A DNA stretch of 64,000 nucleotides, taken from contig DASWQH010000013.1 in assembly GCA_036403815.1 (NCBI GenBank), positions 48,742 through 112,741 on the forward strand, given 5' to 3'. The notes beneath the pieces are model-generated. The model was not told where the DNA came from. It saw only the letters and a program-made list of their open reading frames with translations, and did no database searches. Below are positions 10,452 through 18,354 of the stretch, one piece after another. The first letter of the stretch is position 1. Every line of letters starts with the position of its first letter. Source of the DNA: JACVRN01 sp036403815. GTDB lineage: Bacteria > Acidobacteriota > Blastocatellia > Pyrinomonadales > Pyrinomonadaceae. Position numbers and translations under genes: made by a program.

Positions 10452-11726
10452 ATGAAAAGCGACGACCCCTACCTTGGCTTTCAGGTCTCACCGCGCGCGT
10501 TGGAGATTTATCAGAAGCTTCATGTCTTCATGGAAGAGCACGTCTACACGAACGAAAAGTTGTTCCATGAGCAGATAGACGAGGGCGAGCGCTGGCAACC
10601 TGTTCCCTTGATGGAAGAGTTGAAGGCGAAGGCGAAGGCGGAAGGGTTGTGGAATCTGTTCCTGCCTGAGAGCGAGTACGGCGCGGGGCTGACGAATCTG
10701 GAATACGCTCCGATGGCGGAGCTGATGGGGCGCTCGATGGCGTTCGCACCGGAGATTTTCAATTGCAGCGCACCCGATACGGGCAACATGGAAGTCCTTG
10801 CTCGTTACGGCACCGTTGAGCAGAAGGAGCGCTGGCTGAAGCTCCTGGCTCAGGGCGAGATACGTTCCTGCTTTGCCATGACCGAGCCTGATGTGGCTTC
10901 GTCTGACGCTACAAACATTCGCTCAAGCATCGTGCGTGACGGCGACGAGTATGTCATCAACGGTCACAAGTGGTGGTCGAGCGGCGCAGGCGACCCGCGC
11001 TGCAAGATAGCAATCTTCATGGGCAAGACTGACCCGCACGCGCCCAAACATCAGCAGCAGTCTATGATACTGGTTCCGTTGGACGCTGAAGGTGTGAAGG
11101 TCGTGCGCATGTTGACAGTCTTCGGCTACGACCACGCGCCGCACGGTCATGCGGAGATAATCTTTGAGAATGTGCGTGTACACGCGTCGAATATGCTTTT
11201 GGGCGAAGGGCGCGGTTTTGAGATTGCGCAGGGGCGCTTAGGGCCTGGGCGCATACACCACTGCATGCGCCTGATAGGAATTTCCGAGCGCGCTTTGGAA
11301 GCCATGTGCCGTCGTGTGATAGAGCGTACGGCGTTCGGCAAGCCTCTTTCTGAGCAGGGCGTGATTCGCGCATGGATTGCAGAATCAAGGATGGAGCTTG
11401 AGCAGGCGCGGCTCCTGACGATGAAGGCCGCTTACATGATGGACACTGTGGGCAACAAGGCTGCGCGAGCGGAAATTGCCATGATTAAAGTTCTGGCTCC
11501 GAACGTGGCGCTGCGCGTGCTTGATCGTGCTATACAGGCGCACGGCGGCGGCGGCGTTTCAGAGGACTTCATACTCGCCTCGGCCTGGGCAAACGCGCGC
11601 ATCCTGAGACTTGCAGACGGCCCGGACGAAGTTCACATAGAAGCAATCGCTAAGATGGAACTGGACAAGTATAAAGAGTCCCAAATTCCAAGTCCCAAGT
11701 CCCAAGTCAAAAACTCAAGCTCTTAA
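10452..11726 (+). CDS. Acyl-CoA dehydrogenase of the ACAD10/11 / LvaC type
   Basis: A 424-residue flavin protein of the acyl-CoA dehydrogenase fold. Motifs CFAMTEPDVASSDATNI, GHKWWSSGAGDPRCKIAIFM, GRGFEIAQGRLGPGRIHHCM and LRLADGPDEVH match the dehydrogenase part of eukaryotic ACAD10/11 as I know it. In that group and in bacterial LvaC, the enzyme acts on a 4-phosphoacyl-CoA made by an APH-like kinase, giving an enoyl-CoA. Such a kinase gene is present at 13752-14870. The last 16 residues (from about 409) are encoded by a heptad repeat, so the ancestral protein probably ended near LDKYK. Assignment to 4-hydroxyacyl-CoA catabolism is inference from family and context. Confidence 0.9.
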   Translation: MKSDDPYLGFQVSPRALEIYQKLHVFMEEHVYTNEKLFHEQIDEGERWQPVPLMEELKAKAKAEGLWNLFLPESEYGAGLTNLEYAPMAELMGRSMAFAPEIFNCSAPDTGNMEVLARYGTVEQKERWLKLLAQGEIRSCFAMTEPDVASSDATNIRSSIVRDGDEYVINGHKWWSSGAGDPRCKIAIFMGKTDPHAPKHQQQSMILVPLDAEGVKVVRMLTVFGYDHAPHGHAEIIFENVRVHASNMLLGEGRGFEIAQGRLGPGRIHHCMRLIGISERALEAMCRRVIERTAFGKPLSEQGVIRAWIAESRMELEQARLLTMKAAYMMDTVGNKAARAEIAMIKVLAPNVALRVLDRAIQAHGGGGVSEDFILASAWANARILRLADGPDEVHIEAIAKMELDKYKESQIPSPKSQVKNSSS

Positions 11727-11757
11727 CTTGAGACTTGGGATTTGGGTCTTGGGACTT
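11677..11757. repeat. Inverted-repeat element, family G (AGTCCCA heptads)
   Basis: The left arm is five tandem 7-mers, AGTCCCA, AATTCCA, AGTCCCA, AGTCCCA, AGTCAAA (11677-11711). The right arm is the complementary ACTTGGG/ATTTGGG/TCTTGGG series (11733-11757). The left arm is translated as the C-terminus of the preceding dehydrogenase, and the element contains its TAA stop. Confidence 0.92.
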
Positions 11758-11791
11758 ACCCGGATTTGGAACTTATTTAAGGGAGATACTG

Positions 11792-12253
11792 ATGGCCGCA
11801 ACTCAGATTGAGAGCATAAACGAGCTTCAGCCTCGCGTCGGTCAGGAAGTAGCCGTGAGTGACTGGTTCGAGGTGACGCAGGAGCGCATCAACATGTTCG
11901 CAGAGGCGACTGAAGACCGGCAATGGATTCACACAGACCCCGAACGCGCGGCTAGAGAGTCGCCGTTCAAGCAGACAATCGCGCACGGCTTTCTGACGCT
12001 CTCGCTGTTGAGTGAGTTGATGAAGCAGGCGATTTCGGTCGGCGGCCTGCGCATGGGTATCAACTACGGGCTGAATCGCGTGCGCTTCGTCAGCCCGGTG
12101 CCTTCGGGTACACGCATACGAGGGCGCTTCACGCTGGCTGCGCTTGAAGACATAAGCGGCGGAGTGCAGGCCACCTGGAGCGTGACGGTCGAGCGCGACG
12201 GCAGCGACAAACCCTGCTGCATAGCCGAATGGCTGGTGCGATATTACGTGTAA
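11792..12253 (+). CDS. MaoC family dehydratase
   Basis: A 153-residue MaoC/PhaJ-like hotdog hydratase. The catalytic dyad Asp42/His47 is in EATEDRQWIHTDPERA, followed by the conserved TIAHGFLTLSLLSEL segment and NYGLNRVRFVSPVPSG. It likely hydrates a 2-enoyl-CoA to an (R)-3-hydroxyacyl-CoA. The ATG at 11792 is supported by GGGAG at 11781-11785, and the longer frame from 11735 translates a repeat. Its TAA stop (12251-12253) is the first three bases of a family H repeat. It is distinct in sequence from the shorter MaoC protein at 8718. Confidence 0.92.
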   Translation: MAATQIESINELQPRVGQEVAVSDWFEVTQERINMFAEATEDRQWIHTDPERAARESPFKQTIAHGFLTLSLLSELMKQAISVGGLRMGINYGLNRVRFVSPVPSGTRIRGRFTLAALEDISGGVQATWSVTVERDGSDKPCCIAEWLVRYYV

Positions 12254-12317
12254 GCAGTAAGCAGTAAGCAGATGAAAGAAGCCAAGGCGCATCGTGACAT
12301 ATTCTTACTGCTTACTG
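12251..12317. repeat. Inverted-repeat element, family H (TAAGCAG heptads)
   Basis: Three tandem TAAGCAG 7-mers (12251-12271) face two complementary CTTACTG units (12304-12317). The first TAA is the stop codon of the MaoC-family gene. Confidence 0.9.
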
Positions 12318-12346
12318 CGCACATAAATCTAGGATGTTGAGGAGCC

Positions 12347-13147
12347 ATGATGATGATAGACCGTAGGGAGAAGCTGCTGGTTACGCTGGAAGACGGCATC
12401 AAGCGCATTACTATCAATCGCCCTGAGCGTCGTAACTCGGTTGACCACGAGACAATAGAACTGCTGCGTGATGCGATGCAGCATTCAGAGACGGACGGCA
12501 CGCGTGTGGTTATACTGACCGGCGCGGGCGAATCGTTCTGCGCAGGCGCAGACCTTGCCGCCACGAGCGCGAGCGATATTGCCAGCTATGATGTCACGCG
12601 GGCGATACGCGAAAACGTTGCTCCGACTATTATGGCTATGCGACAGCTTCCCGTTCCAATCATCGCGCGCGTACATGGTCACGCCGTAGGGGTCGGCCAC
12701 AACTACGCGCTCGCCTGTGACATGATTATAGCCTCGGAGCAGGCGCTCTTCGGACAGGTCTTCATCAAGATAGGTTTAATGCCGGACGGTGGCAGCACGT
12801 TCTTCCTGCCGCGCATAGTTGGTTATCAAAAAGCCTTCGAGCTGATGGCGATGGGCGAGATAGTGAGCGCGCAGGATGCGTTACGACTGGGGATGGTCAA
12901 TCGCGTAGTCCCCTTTGAAGAACTTGATGCAACCGTTGATGGTATAGCCTCGCGCTTAGCTTCTGCACCGCAGATTGCCTTAGCAAAAATCAAAGCAGGA
13001 CTCAATCACGGAGCGCAGTCAGACTTGCCGTCAGCGCTCGACTTTGAAGCAGTAAACCAGGACGCCTGTTTCCACTCGCCGGACTTCATGGAAGGCGTCA
13101 CTGCCTTTATGGAAAAACGCAAAGCAGTCTTTGGAAAGCAGGGATGA
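12347..13147 (+). CDS. Enoyl-CoA hydratase/isomerase (PaaG-like)
   Basis: A crotonase-fold protein of 266 residues. The oxyanion-hole segments are SFCAGADL and GHAVGVGHNYALACD. The hydratase Glu expected in GGGCE-type motifs is replaced by Asn119, while IGLMPDGGSTFFLPR carries the Asp found in PaaG-type isomerases. It is therefore more likely a double-bond isomerase than a classical hydratase; this is inference from two positions. TTGAGGAG at 12337-12344 precedes a triple-ATG start, so 12350 or 12353 are alternatives. The TGA stop (13145-13147) lies inside a family B heptad repeat. Confidence 0.9.
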   Translation: MMMIDRREKLLVTLEDGIKRITINRPERRNSVDHETIELLRDAMQHSETDGTRVVILTGAGESFCAGADLAATSASDIASYDVTRAIRENVAPTIMAMRQLPVPIIARVHGHAVGVGHNYALACDMIIASEQALFGQVFIKIGLMPDGGSTFFLPRIVGYQKAFELMAMGEIVSAQDALRLGMVNRVVPFEELDATVDGIASRLASAPQIALAKIKAGLNHGAQSDLPSALDFEAVNQDACFHSPDFMEGVTAFMEKRKAVFGKQG

Positions 13148-13225
13148 GGGCGGAGGGATGAGGGATGAAAAGGAACTGAAGTGACAGATTCAACTGAAGG
13201 CTTCACTCTATTCTTACTCATCCCT
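13141..13225. repeat. Inverted-repeat element, family B (GATGAGG heptads)
   Basis: Tandem 7-mers GATGAGG, GCGGAGG, GATGAGG, GATGAAA (13143-13170) form the left arm. A degenerate right arm (ACTCATCCCTG) ends near 13225. The left arm includes the stop codon of the isomerase-like gene. Confidence 0.8.
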
Positions 13226-13269
13226 GTTCTTAGCGGTGCTGACCTGAGCTTAGGTCGTTATGAGAACCC

Positions 13270-13773
13270 ATGAGCGAGACCGGGAAAGAAACACGCACAC
13301 GAACATTTAGCTGGGAAGACCCGCGTGCCTTAGCAGAGGCCGGGCGCGGTTTGCCCGGACTTGAATACTTGCAGAAGATAGTCGCGGGCGAGTTGCCGCG
13401 CCCGCCTATTGGCGCGCTGATGAACTTCGCTATCACGGAGTTGAGCGAAGGCCGTGCTGTCTTCACAGTCGAGCCAGCCGAATATCATTACAATCCGATT
13501 GGCGTCGTGCATGGAGGGTTGGCGGCGACCCTGCTCGATTCGGCTATGGGATGCGCCGTTCACTCTATGCTGCCTGCGGGCGCGGGCTACACAACGCTGG
13601 AGATAAAGGTTAATTACGTACGGGCGATGACGGCAGAGACCGGAACCGTGCGATGCGAGGCGAAGGCAATCCACATAGGCGGTCGCACCGCCACCGCCGA
13701 AGGTAGAGTCCTGGATGAAAGCGGGAAGCTCTACGCGCATGGCACGACGACATGCATTATTTTTCGCCCCTGA
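13270..13773 (+). CDS. PaaI-family hotdog thioesterase (paralogue of 8188-8670)
   Basis: A 167-residue PaaI-type thioesterase with the active-site region GVVHGGLAATLLDSAMGCA and the N-terminal GLPGLEYLQKIVAGELPRP block. It is closely similar throughout to the protein at 8188-8670 (TTLEIKVNYVRAMTAETGTV versus TTLEMKINYVRPIRGETGEV), indicating duplication within this cluster. It probably hydrolyses a medium-chain or aryl acyl-CoA. The phosphotransferase gene starts inside its 3' end or 14 bp after it, so the two are likely co-expressed. Confidence 0.9.
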   Translation: MSETGKETRTRTFSWEDPRALAEAGRGLPGLEYLQKIVAGELPRPPIGALMNFAITELSEGRAVFTVEPAEYHYNPIGVVHGGLAATLLDSAMGCAVHSMLPAGAGYTTLEIKVNYVRAMTAETGTVRCEAKAIHIGGRTATAEGRVLDESGKLYAHGTTTCIIFRP

Positions 13774-14870
13774 CCCGGAATAACCTTGTGACTGTCCATT
13801 CATCAGATACACGCCCGGTGCGCGAGAGCGAGCAGCTTGATTGGGACGCGCTCGCCAGGTTTGTGCGCGAGCGATTGTCAGCCGTGCTGGGTGAAGAGTT
13901 TAACAGTGCAGCGCCTTTGACGGTCGAGCAGTTTCCGGGCGGCCACTCGAATCTGACCTACCTGCTTCGCTTCGGCACGCAGGAGTTTGTGATGCGCAGA
14001 CCGCCGTTCGGGCCTGTGCCGCCGCGTGCGCATGATATGGCGCGCGAGTATCGCATACTGGAGGCCGTGCATCCGGTCTACAAACTTGCGCCGCGTCCCT
14101 TCATGCTCTGCGAAGACGCTGAAGTGATAGGCTCTACCTTTTACGTGATGGAGCGGCGGCGCGGGCTTGTGGTGCGCAATGAAGAGCCGCCGGAGTTGGC
14201 CGACCAGCCACGGGAACGTCGCAGGGCGAGCATTGCTCTGGTAGACGCGCTTGCGAGTCTTCACTGCGTTGACATCCAAAAGCACGGCCTCGCCACGCTG
14301 GGCAAGCCCGCAGGATTTGTAGAGCGGCAGGTGCGAGGATGGAGCGAGCGCTGGCACGGCTCTCAGACGAGCGAGTTGCCGTTGATGGACGCGCTCGCCG
14401 CGTGGTTGATTGAGCGCCTGCCCCAAAATCCGTCGAGGCCAACGCTGGTGCATGGCGATTTTAAGCTAGACAACGTGATGCTCGATGCGCAGGATGTAGG
14501 ACGCCTCGTAGGTGTGTTCGACTGGGAGATGTCTGCGGTCGGAGACCCGCTCATAGACTTAGGCATACTGCTCGCCTACTGGGTGCATGTCTCGACCACA
14601 GAGAAGCCGGATGCCGTGTCATCCGTCACGCACCGCGAAGGTTGGTTCACGCGCGGTGAAGTGCTGGAACGTTACGGTGCGCGCACAGGGCTTAGTCTCT
14701 CTAATATAACTTTCTACGAAGTGTTCGCCGTCTTCAAGCTCGCCGTAGTGCTGCAACAGATTTTCTATCGCTATCATCGCGGGCAGACAGACGACCCGCG
14801 CTTCGCCACATTGGACGAGCGCGTCACATGGCTGGCGCAGATAGCTTCAGCGCTCGCGGAAAAAGCATGA
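13752..14870 (+). CDS. APH-fold phosphotransferase family protein (LvaA / ACAD10-11 kinase-domain type)
   Basis: A 372-residue protein with the aminoglycoside-phosphotransferase fold. The nucleotide loop is FPGGHSNLTYLL (61-72). The catalytic HGDFKLDN motif is at 234-241, and the metal-binding Asp257 is in VFDWEMSAVGDPLIDLG. This subgroup phosphorylates the 4-hydroxyl of 4-hydroxyacyl-CoAs (LvaA, N-terminal half of ACAD10/11) rather than antibiotics. The ACAD11-like dehydrogenase four genes upstream supports that reading. The ATG at 13752 overlaps the thioesterase by 22 nt. A GTG at 13788 giving 360 residues is an equally good or better start, since the first dozen residues look non-conserved. 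Confidence 0.88.
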   Translation: MHYFSPLTRNNLVTVHSSDTRPVRESEQLDWDALARFVRERLSAVLGEEFNSAAPLTVEQFPGGHSNLTYLLRFGTQEFVMRRPPFGPVPPRAHDMAREYRILEAVHPVYKLAPRPFMLCEDAEVIGSTFYVMERRRGLVVRNEEPPELADQPRERRRASIALVDALASLHCVDIQKHGLATLGKPAGFVERQVRGWSERWHGSQTSELPLMDALAAWLIERLPQNPSRPTLVHGDFKLDNVMLDAQDVGRLVGVFDWEMSAVGDPLIDLGILLAYWVHVSTTEKPDAVSSVTHREGWFTRGEVLERYGARTGLSLSNITFYEVFAVFKLAVVLQQIFYRYHRGQTDDPRFATLDERVTWLAQIASALAEKA

Positions 14871-14880
14871 CAATCAAGCT

Positions 14881-15981
14881 ATGAACATCAACGCAGCTAT
14901 TTTATGGGAGCAGGGTGCGCCTCTCTCTATTGAAGAGGCCGAGCTGGAAGCGCCGCGCGCAGGCGAAGTGCTGGTCGAGCTAAAGGCAGCAGGTGTTTGC
15001 CACAGCGACCTTCATCCGGCACGCGGCGACTGGCCTGCGCGCACTCCGCTCGTCCTGGGACATGAGGGCGCAGGCGTTGTGCGCGAGGTGGGCGATAGCG
15101 TCAAAGGCTTGCGCGTGGGCGACACCGTAGTCTTCTGCTGGGCACCTCCGTGCGGCGCTTGCCCGCCTTGTCTGGAAGGCCGCCCGGTGCTCTGCGACCG
15201 TCTGGAAAAGACGACTTATCGCAATCGTCTTCCGGCGGGGGGCACGCGGCTCAAAGCGCGCGGTCAGGACGTGGCGCATTTCAACGGCACGGCCTGTTTC
15301 GCGGATTTCGCGGTGGTAGCAGAAGAGGGCGCGGTTGCTGTCCCTGCGGATGTGGAGTTCGAGGCGCTGGCGACGCTTGGCTGCGCTGTCGTAACGGGCG
15401 TCGGCGCTGTGCTGAATGCAGCGCGTGTGGAAGCGGGCGCGTGTGTAGTGGTCGTCGGCGCGGGCGGCGTAGGGCTAAACGTTGTGCAAGGCGCAAGACT
15501 TGCCCTGTGTGAAAAAATCATAGCGGTGGATACGCGAAGCGTGCCGCTCAAGCTAGCGCTTGATTTCGGCGCGACCGACACAGTCGAAGCTAAAGATAAT
15601 GTTGCGGAGCAGGTCTTTGAGTTGACGGGCGGGCGCGGTGCGGATTATGTCTTCGATACCGTGGGCATGCCGGAGACTTTAACGCAGGCGCTTCGTTTCG
15701 CGCGCAAGGGCGGCACAGTCGTGCTGACCGGCCTGTCGCGCACAGACGCTCGTGCCTCTTTCCCACTCTTTCCTTTCGTGATGCAGGAGAAGCGTCTTAT
15801 CGGCTCGGTCTACGGCTCAGGCCAACCCTTGAAAGATATTCCGCGTCTGGTCGCGCTCTATAGAGAAGGGAAGCTGAAGCTTCACGAGCTAGCCACGCGC
15901 ACTTACCATCTGGACGAAGTCAATGAAGCACTCGCCGCGCTCTCCTCCGGCGAAGGCGCGCGCGGCATCATCAAGTGGTAG
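14881..15981 (+). CDS. Zinc-dependent alcohol dehydrogenase (MDR superfamily)
   Basis: A 366-residue medium-chain alcohol dehydrogenase. Catalytic zinc ligands are in GVCHSDLH and GHEGAGVV. The structural zinc Cys cluster is CGACPPCLEGRPVLC, and the NAD loop is VVGAGGVGLNVV. It resembles class III-like and NDMA-type dehydrogenases that oxidise primary alcohols to aldehydes. It starts 10 bp after the phosphotransferase and ends the plus-strand catabolic run, so it may oxidise an alcohol precursor or product of the same substrates. The substrate cannot be inferred further. Confidence 0.93.
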   Translation: MNINAAILWEQGAPLSIEEAELEAPRAGEVLVELKAAGVCHSDLHPARGDWPARTPLVLGHEGAGVVREVGDSVKGLRVGDTVVFCWAPPCGACPPCLEGRPVLCDRLEKTTYRNRLPAGGTRLKARGQDVAHFNGTACFADFAVVAEEGAVAVPADVEFEALATLGCAVVTGVGAVLNAARVEAGACVVVVGAGGVGLNVVQGARLALCEKIIAVDTRSVPLKLALDFGATDTVEAKDNVAEQVFELTGGRGADYVFDTVGMPETLTQALRFARKGGTVVLTGLSRTDARASFPLFPFVMQEKRLIGSVYGSGQPLKDIPRLVALYREGKLKLHELATRTYHLDEVNEALAALSSGEGARGIIKW

Positions 15982-16001
15982 CATCAGCTTTACGCCGCGC
16001 T

Positions 16002-16973
16002 CTATATATTCGGCTCAAGGATTAGTCTGCGGCGTGTTTGATCGAAGATTACTTTTTTGAAGCGGCGTAAAAGTTTGCCGCCGATGAAGCCTGCCTCTAT
16101 GACGCTTGCGCTGTCGCCTTTCGTCGCTTGAGAGAAGTGTACGACCAGGTTGGCAAGGATGGTGCGCCCTATCTGAATACTTGTTGCCTTGCCTATTCGT
16201 ATTTTACTTGTGCCGCCTATGCCTAAGGTAGATGCTTCTGTGGTCTCCTGCTTGGAGGTCAGCAGCCTGTGCCTGTTCACAAAGGGACTGTTAAAAAACA
16301 GCTCTGTATCCGCCCCACTATCAAGTAGTAGCATAGCGTTAATAGGAGCAAGTCCCGGCAGTATAACTCTGGCCGGAATATAAGGATTGTTGTCTATTGT
16401 ACTGATGCGAATAATTTCGCCGCGCCCGCGATAGCGGTAGGTTCGTGGGTTATAAAGATTGATAACATGTTCTGCATAATCAATCTCGACCACAAACCGG
16501 CGCATGAAATCATAGCCTAGAAGTCCTGCTATAACTTGACCTGCAACGGGCGAAGAAAATTCCAGCGGCAGAACGCTGACTTCGCGCAGCACAAAATCAA
16601 CTCCCGTCAGGTTGAATGCCACGTTTCTGGCGAAAGAGAGATCAACCGTCTCCTCTCCAGCACCGGCAGCCTGCACGTCGCCCTTAAGCTTAAGCTTGAG
16701 CGCTTTTGCCTGCTTCAGACTGATCATCGTTTGTTCGGCTCCGCTATCAAGCCCGAACCACAAAGGCTCTGAGCCGTTGACGCGAACACGTAGAAAAATA
16801 TGACCCCCTGCGGAAATCTCAAACGGAATCCCTGAAGCTTTACGGCCTTCGGCAAAGCCTGATGCGGCATCATCGTTGGTGGCGCGGGAACTTCCCCATG
16901 CAGGAAAACATAGAAATGGAATGCTGAGGGCAAGCGCAAGCGAGCGCCATAAAGAACTGCGATGAAATTTCAT
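16002..16973 (-). CDS. Exported retropepsin-like aspartic protease (two DSGA motifs)
   Basis: A 323-residue predicted exported protein. An N-terminal signal peptide (SLWRSLALALSIPFLCFPAWG) is followed by two aspartyl-protease-like half domains. These have catalytic-type motifs at Asp76 (FGLDSGAEQTMIS) and Asp218 (LLLDSGADTELFF). A single chain with both Asp residues could form one pepsin-like site by itself. The ATG at 16973 is chosen because GGGG lies 8 bases upstream and the signal peptide begins there. It converges with the alcohol dehydrogenase, 20 bp apart. Substrate unknown. Confidence 0.85.
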   Translation of the reverse strand: MKFHRSSLWRSLALALSIPFLCFPAWGSSRATNDDAASGFAEGRKASGIPFEISAGGHIFLRVRVNGSEPLWFGLDSGAEQTMISLKQAKALKLKLKGDVQAAGAGEETVDLSFARNVAFNLTGVDFVLREVSVLPLEFSSPVAGQVIAGLLGYDFMRRFVVEIDYAEHVINLYNPRTYRYRGRGEIIRISTIDNNPYIPARVILPGLAPINAMLLLDSGADTELFFNSPFVNRHRLLTSKQETTEASTLGIGGTSKIRIGKATSIQIGRTILANLVVHFSQATKGDSASVIEAGFIGGKLLRRFKKVIFDQTRRRLILEPNI

Positions 16974-17072
16974 GTGATTCCCCTTCGCAGTAACAAGTTT
17001 GAGCTTTAGACACCCGCCGGACAGCAAATGTTCCCGCTATAGTCATTTACGAATGGATACAGCCGATTTTCC

Positions 17073-17258
17073 AGCCCCGTTAGGGGCGTAATATTTATAG
17101 CCCAGGGCGTAAGCCCTGGGACACAAGTTTCATCAAATGCTATAAGCCCCGTAGGGGCGACATAATTTATGTCGCCCCTACGGGGCTGGAAAATTTTTAC
17201 TATGGTCTTTCCCGGGGCTGACGCCCCGGGCTACATACATGCCGCCCCTAACGGGGCT
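17073..17258. repeat. Compound hairpin element, family I (variant)
   Basis: It starts AGCCCCGTTAGGGGCG and ends with the complementary CGCCCCTAACGGGGCT. Nested hairpins between them include TAGCCCAGGGCGTAAGCCCTGG and GCCCCGTAGGGGCGACATAA facing its complement. The layout is the same as the other family I copies, but the sequence is diverged and the terminal GTGAGGCG repeats are absent. Confidence 0.85.
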
Positions 17259-17306
17259 GAAAGCAACACGACTAAAGCAACACGACTTCGGAAACAAGTC
17301 GCATCT

Positions 17307-18287
17307 TTACCCAACGAGCAGAACTTTACCGCTTCTTCCGGGACGCTCTGCGTGCTCTATGGCGTTGAGCACGTCTGCCAGCGGGTATTCGGCCTCGACG
17401 GGCGGCACTATTTCATTTGTAGCCATCAGGCGCAGCAGTTCCATTGTGACGACTTGTTGTCGTTCCGGCGGGGCTGTGCGAAACCATTCGCCGAGCCAGA
17501 AGCCGCGTATGGTCATAGAGGTGAAGATCATGCGACCGGTATCAACCGGCACAGGCTCCATAGAGAGTACTCCGTAGACGAGCATCACGCCGCCGCGCCC
17601 CAGTGCGCGCACGACTGCGCCACACGTCTCGCCTCCGACCGCATCGATCGCTTTGGTGAGTCCGGGCTTACCAGTGATTTCCCTGACGCGCTCCACAAGG
17701 TCTTCGTCCTCCGTGCAGATGACTTCGTCCGCGCCGAGCGTCTTCAATTCTTCAACCTGCTCGCGCCGCCGGACGACGTTAATCGTCTTGAAGCCGCTGT
17801 GCCGAGCAATCTGCAACACGACGCGCCCCAGGGTTGAACCGGCAGCCGTTTGCAGCAGCCATTCGCCCGGCTGAAGCCCCAACTCTTCGATTGTCATAAT
17901 CCACGCCGTCAGAGGATTGACTATGAACTGGGCAGCCGTCTGGTCGCTGATGCTGTCAGGCACAGGGATAAGCTGACGCTCGTCGGCCAGCAAGTATTCC
18001 TGCCATGTGCCGGAAACGCCGAGCGGAATCACGCGTTGGCCGGGGCGTAGATTCTTTACACCTTCGCCGACAGCCGCTACTTCTCCCATGCCTTCCATGC
18101 CGGGTGTCGCCGGAAGCTTCGGCAAAGCACCGTAAAGCCCGCGCACCGTGAGCAGGTCGGAAGGGTTGATGGAGCGTACACGCAGCTTCACTAAAACCTG
18201 ATTCGCTCCCGGCTCCGGCTGCGGCACGTCTTCAACTCTCAGCATCTCCGCCGGATTTCCAAACTCGTAAAATCTTACGCTCTTCAT
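17307..18287 (-). CDS. Zinc-free MDR oxidoreductase, 2-enoyl thioester reductase-like
   Basis: A 326-residue medium-chain reductase without the zinc-ligand motifs of alcohol dehydrogenases. Segments INPSDLLTVRGLYG, LPATPGMEGMGEV, QFIVNPLTAWIM and the cofactor region LLQTAAGSTLGRVVLQIARH followed by NVVRR resemble MECR/Etr1-type NADPH-dependent enoyl thioester reductases and related quinone oxidoreductases. It may reduce 2-enoyl-CoA or enoyl-ACP, or a quinone-like electrophile. It is on the minus strand, after a separate alpha/beta hydrolase gene 67 bp upstream. Confidence 0.87.
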   Translation of the reverse strand: MKSVRFYEFGNPAEMLRVEDVPQPEPGANQVLVKLRVRSINPSDLLTVRGLYGALPKLPATPGMEGMGEVAAVGEGVKNLRPGQRVIPLGVSGTWQEYLLADERQLIPVPDSISDQTAAQFIVNPLTAWIMTIEELGLQPGEWLLQTAAGSTLGRVVLQIARHSGFKTINVVRRREQVEELKTLGADEVICTEDEDLVERVREITGKPGLTKAIDAVGGETCGAVVRALGRGGVMLVYGVLSMEPVPVDTGRMIFTSMTIRGFWLGEWFRTAPPERQQVVTMELLRLMATNEIVPPVEAEYPLADVLNAIEHAERPGRSGKVLLVG

Positions 18288-18328
18288 TGTTTCTCCCCGC
18301 GATGAATAAAAAAAGTTACGGCACTTAG

Positions 18329-18352
18329 GTCAGTACCGCAGGCGGTACTGAC
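18329..18352. repeat. Solo palindrome of family D
   Basis: A 24-nt imperfect palindrome consisting of only the outer parts of a family D element: GTCAGTACCGC joined to AGGCGGTACTGAC. It looks like an internal deletion of a full 74-nt copy. It lies two bases downstream of the stop codon of the hydrolase gene at 18355. Confidence 0.85.
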
Positions 18353-18354
18353 TA

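Noticed and set aside
13752..14870. Aminoglycoside resistance gene
   Set aside because: The APH fold is present, but the family and context (acyl-CoA genes, ACAD11-like partner) point to hydroxyacyl-CoA phosphorylation.
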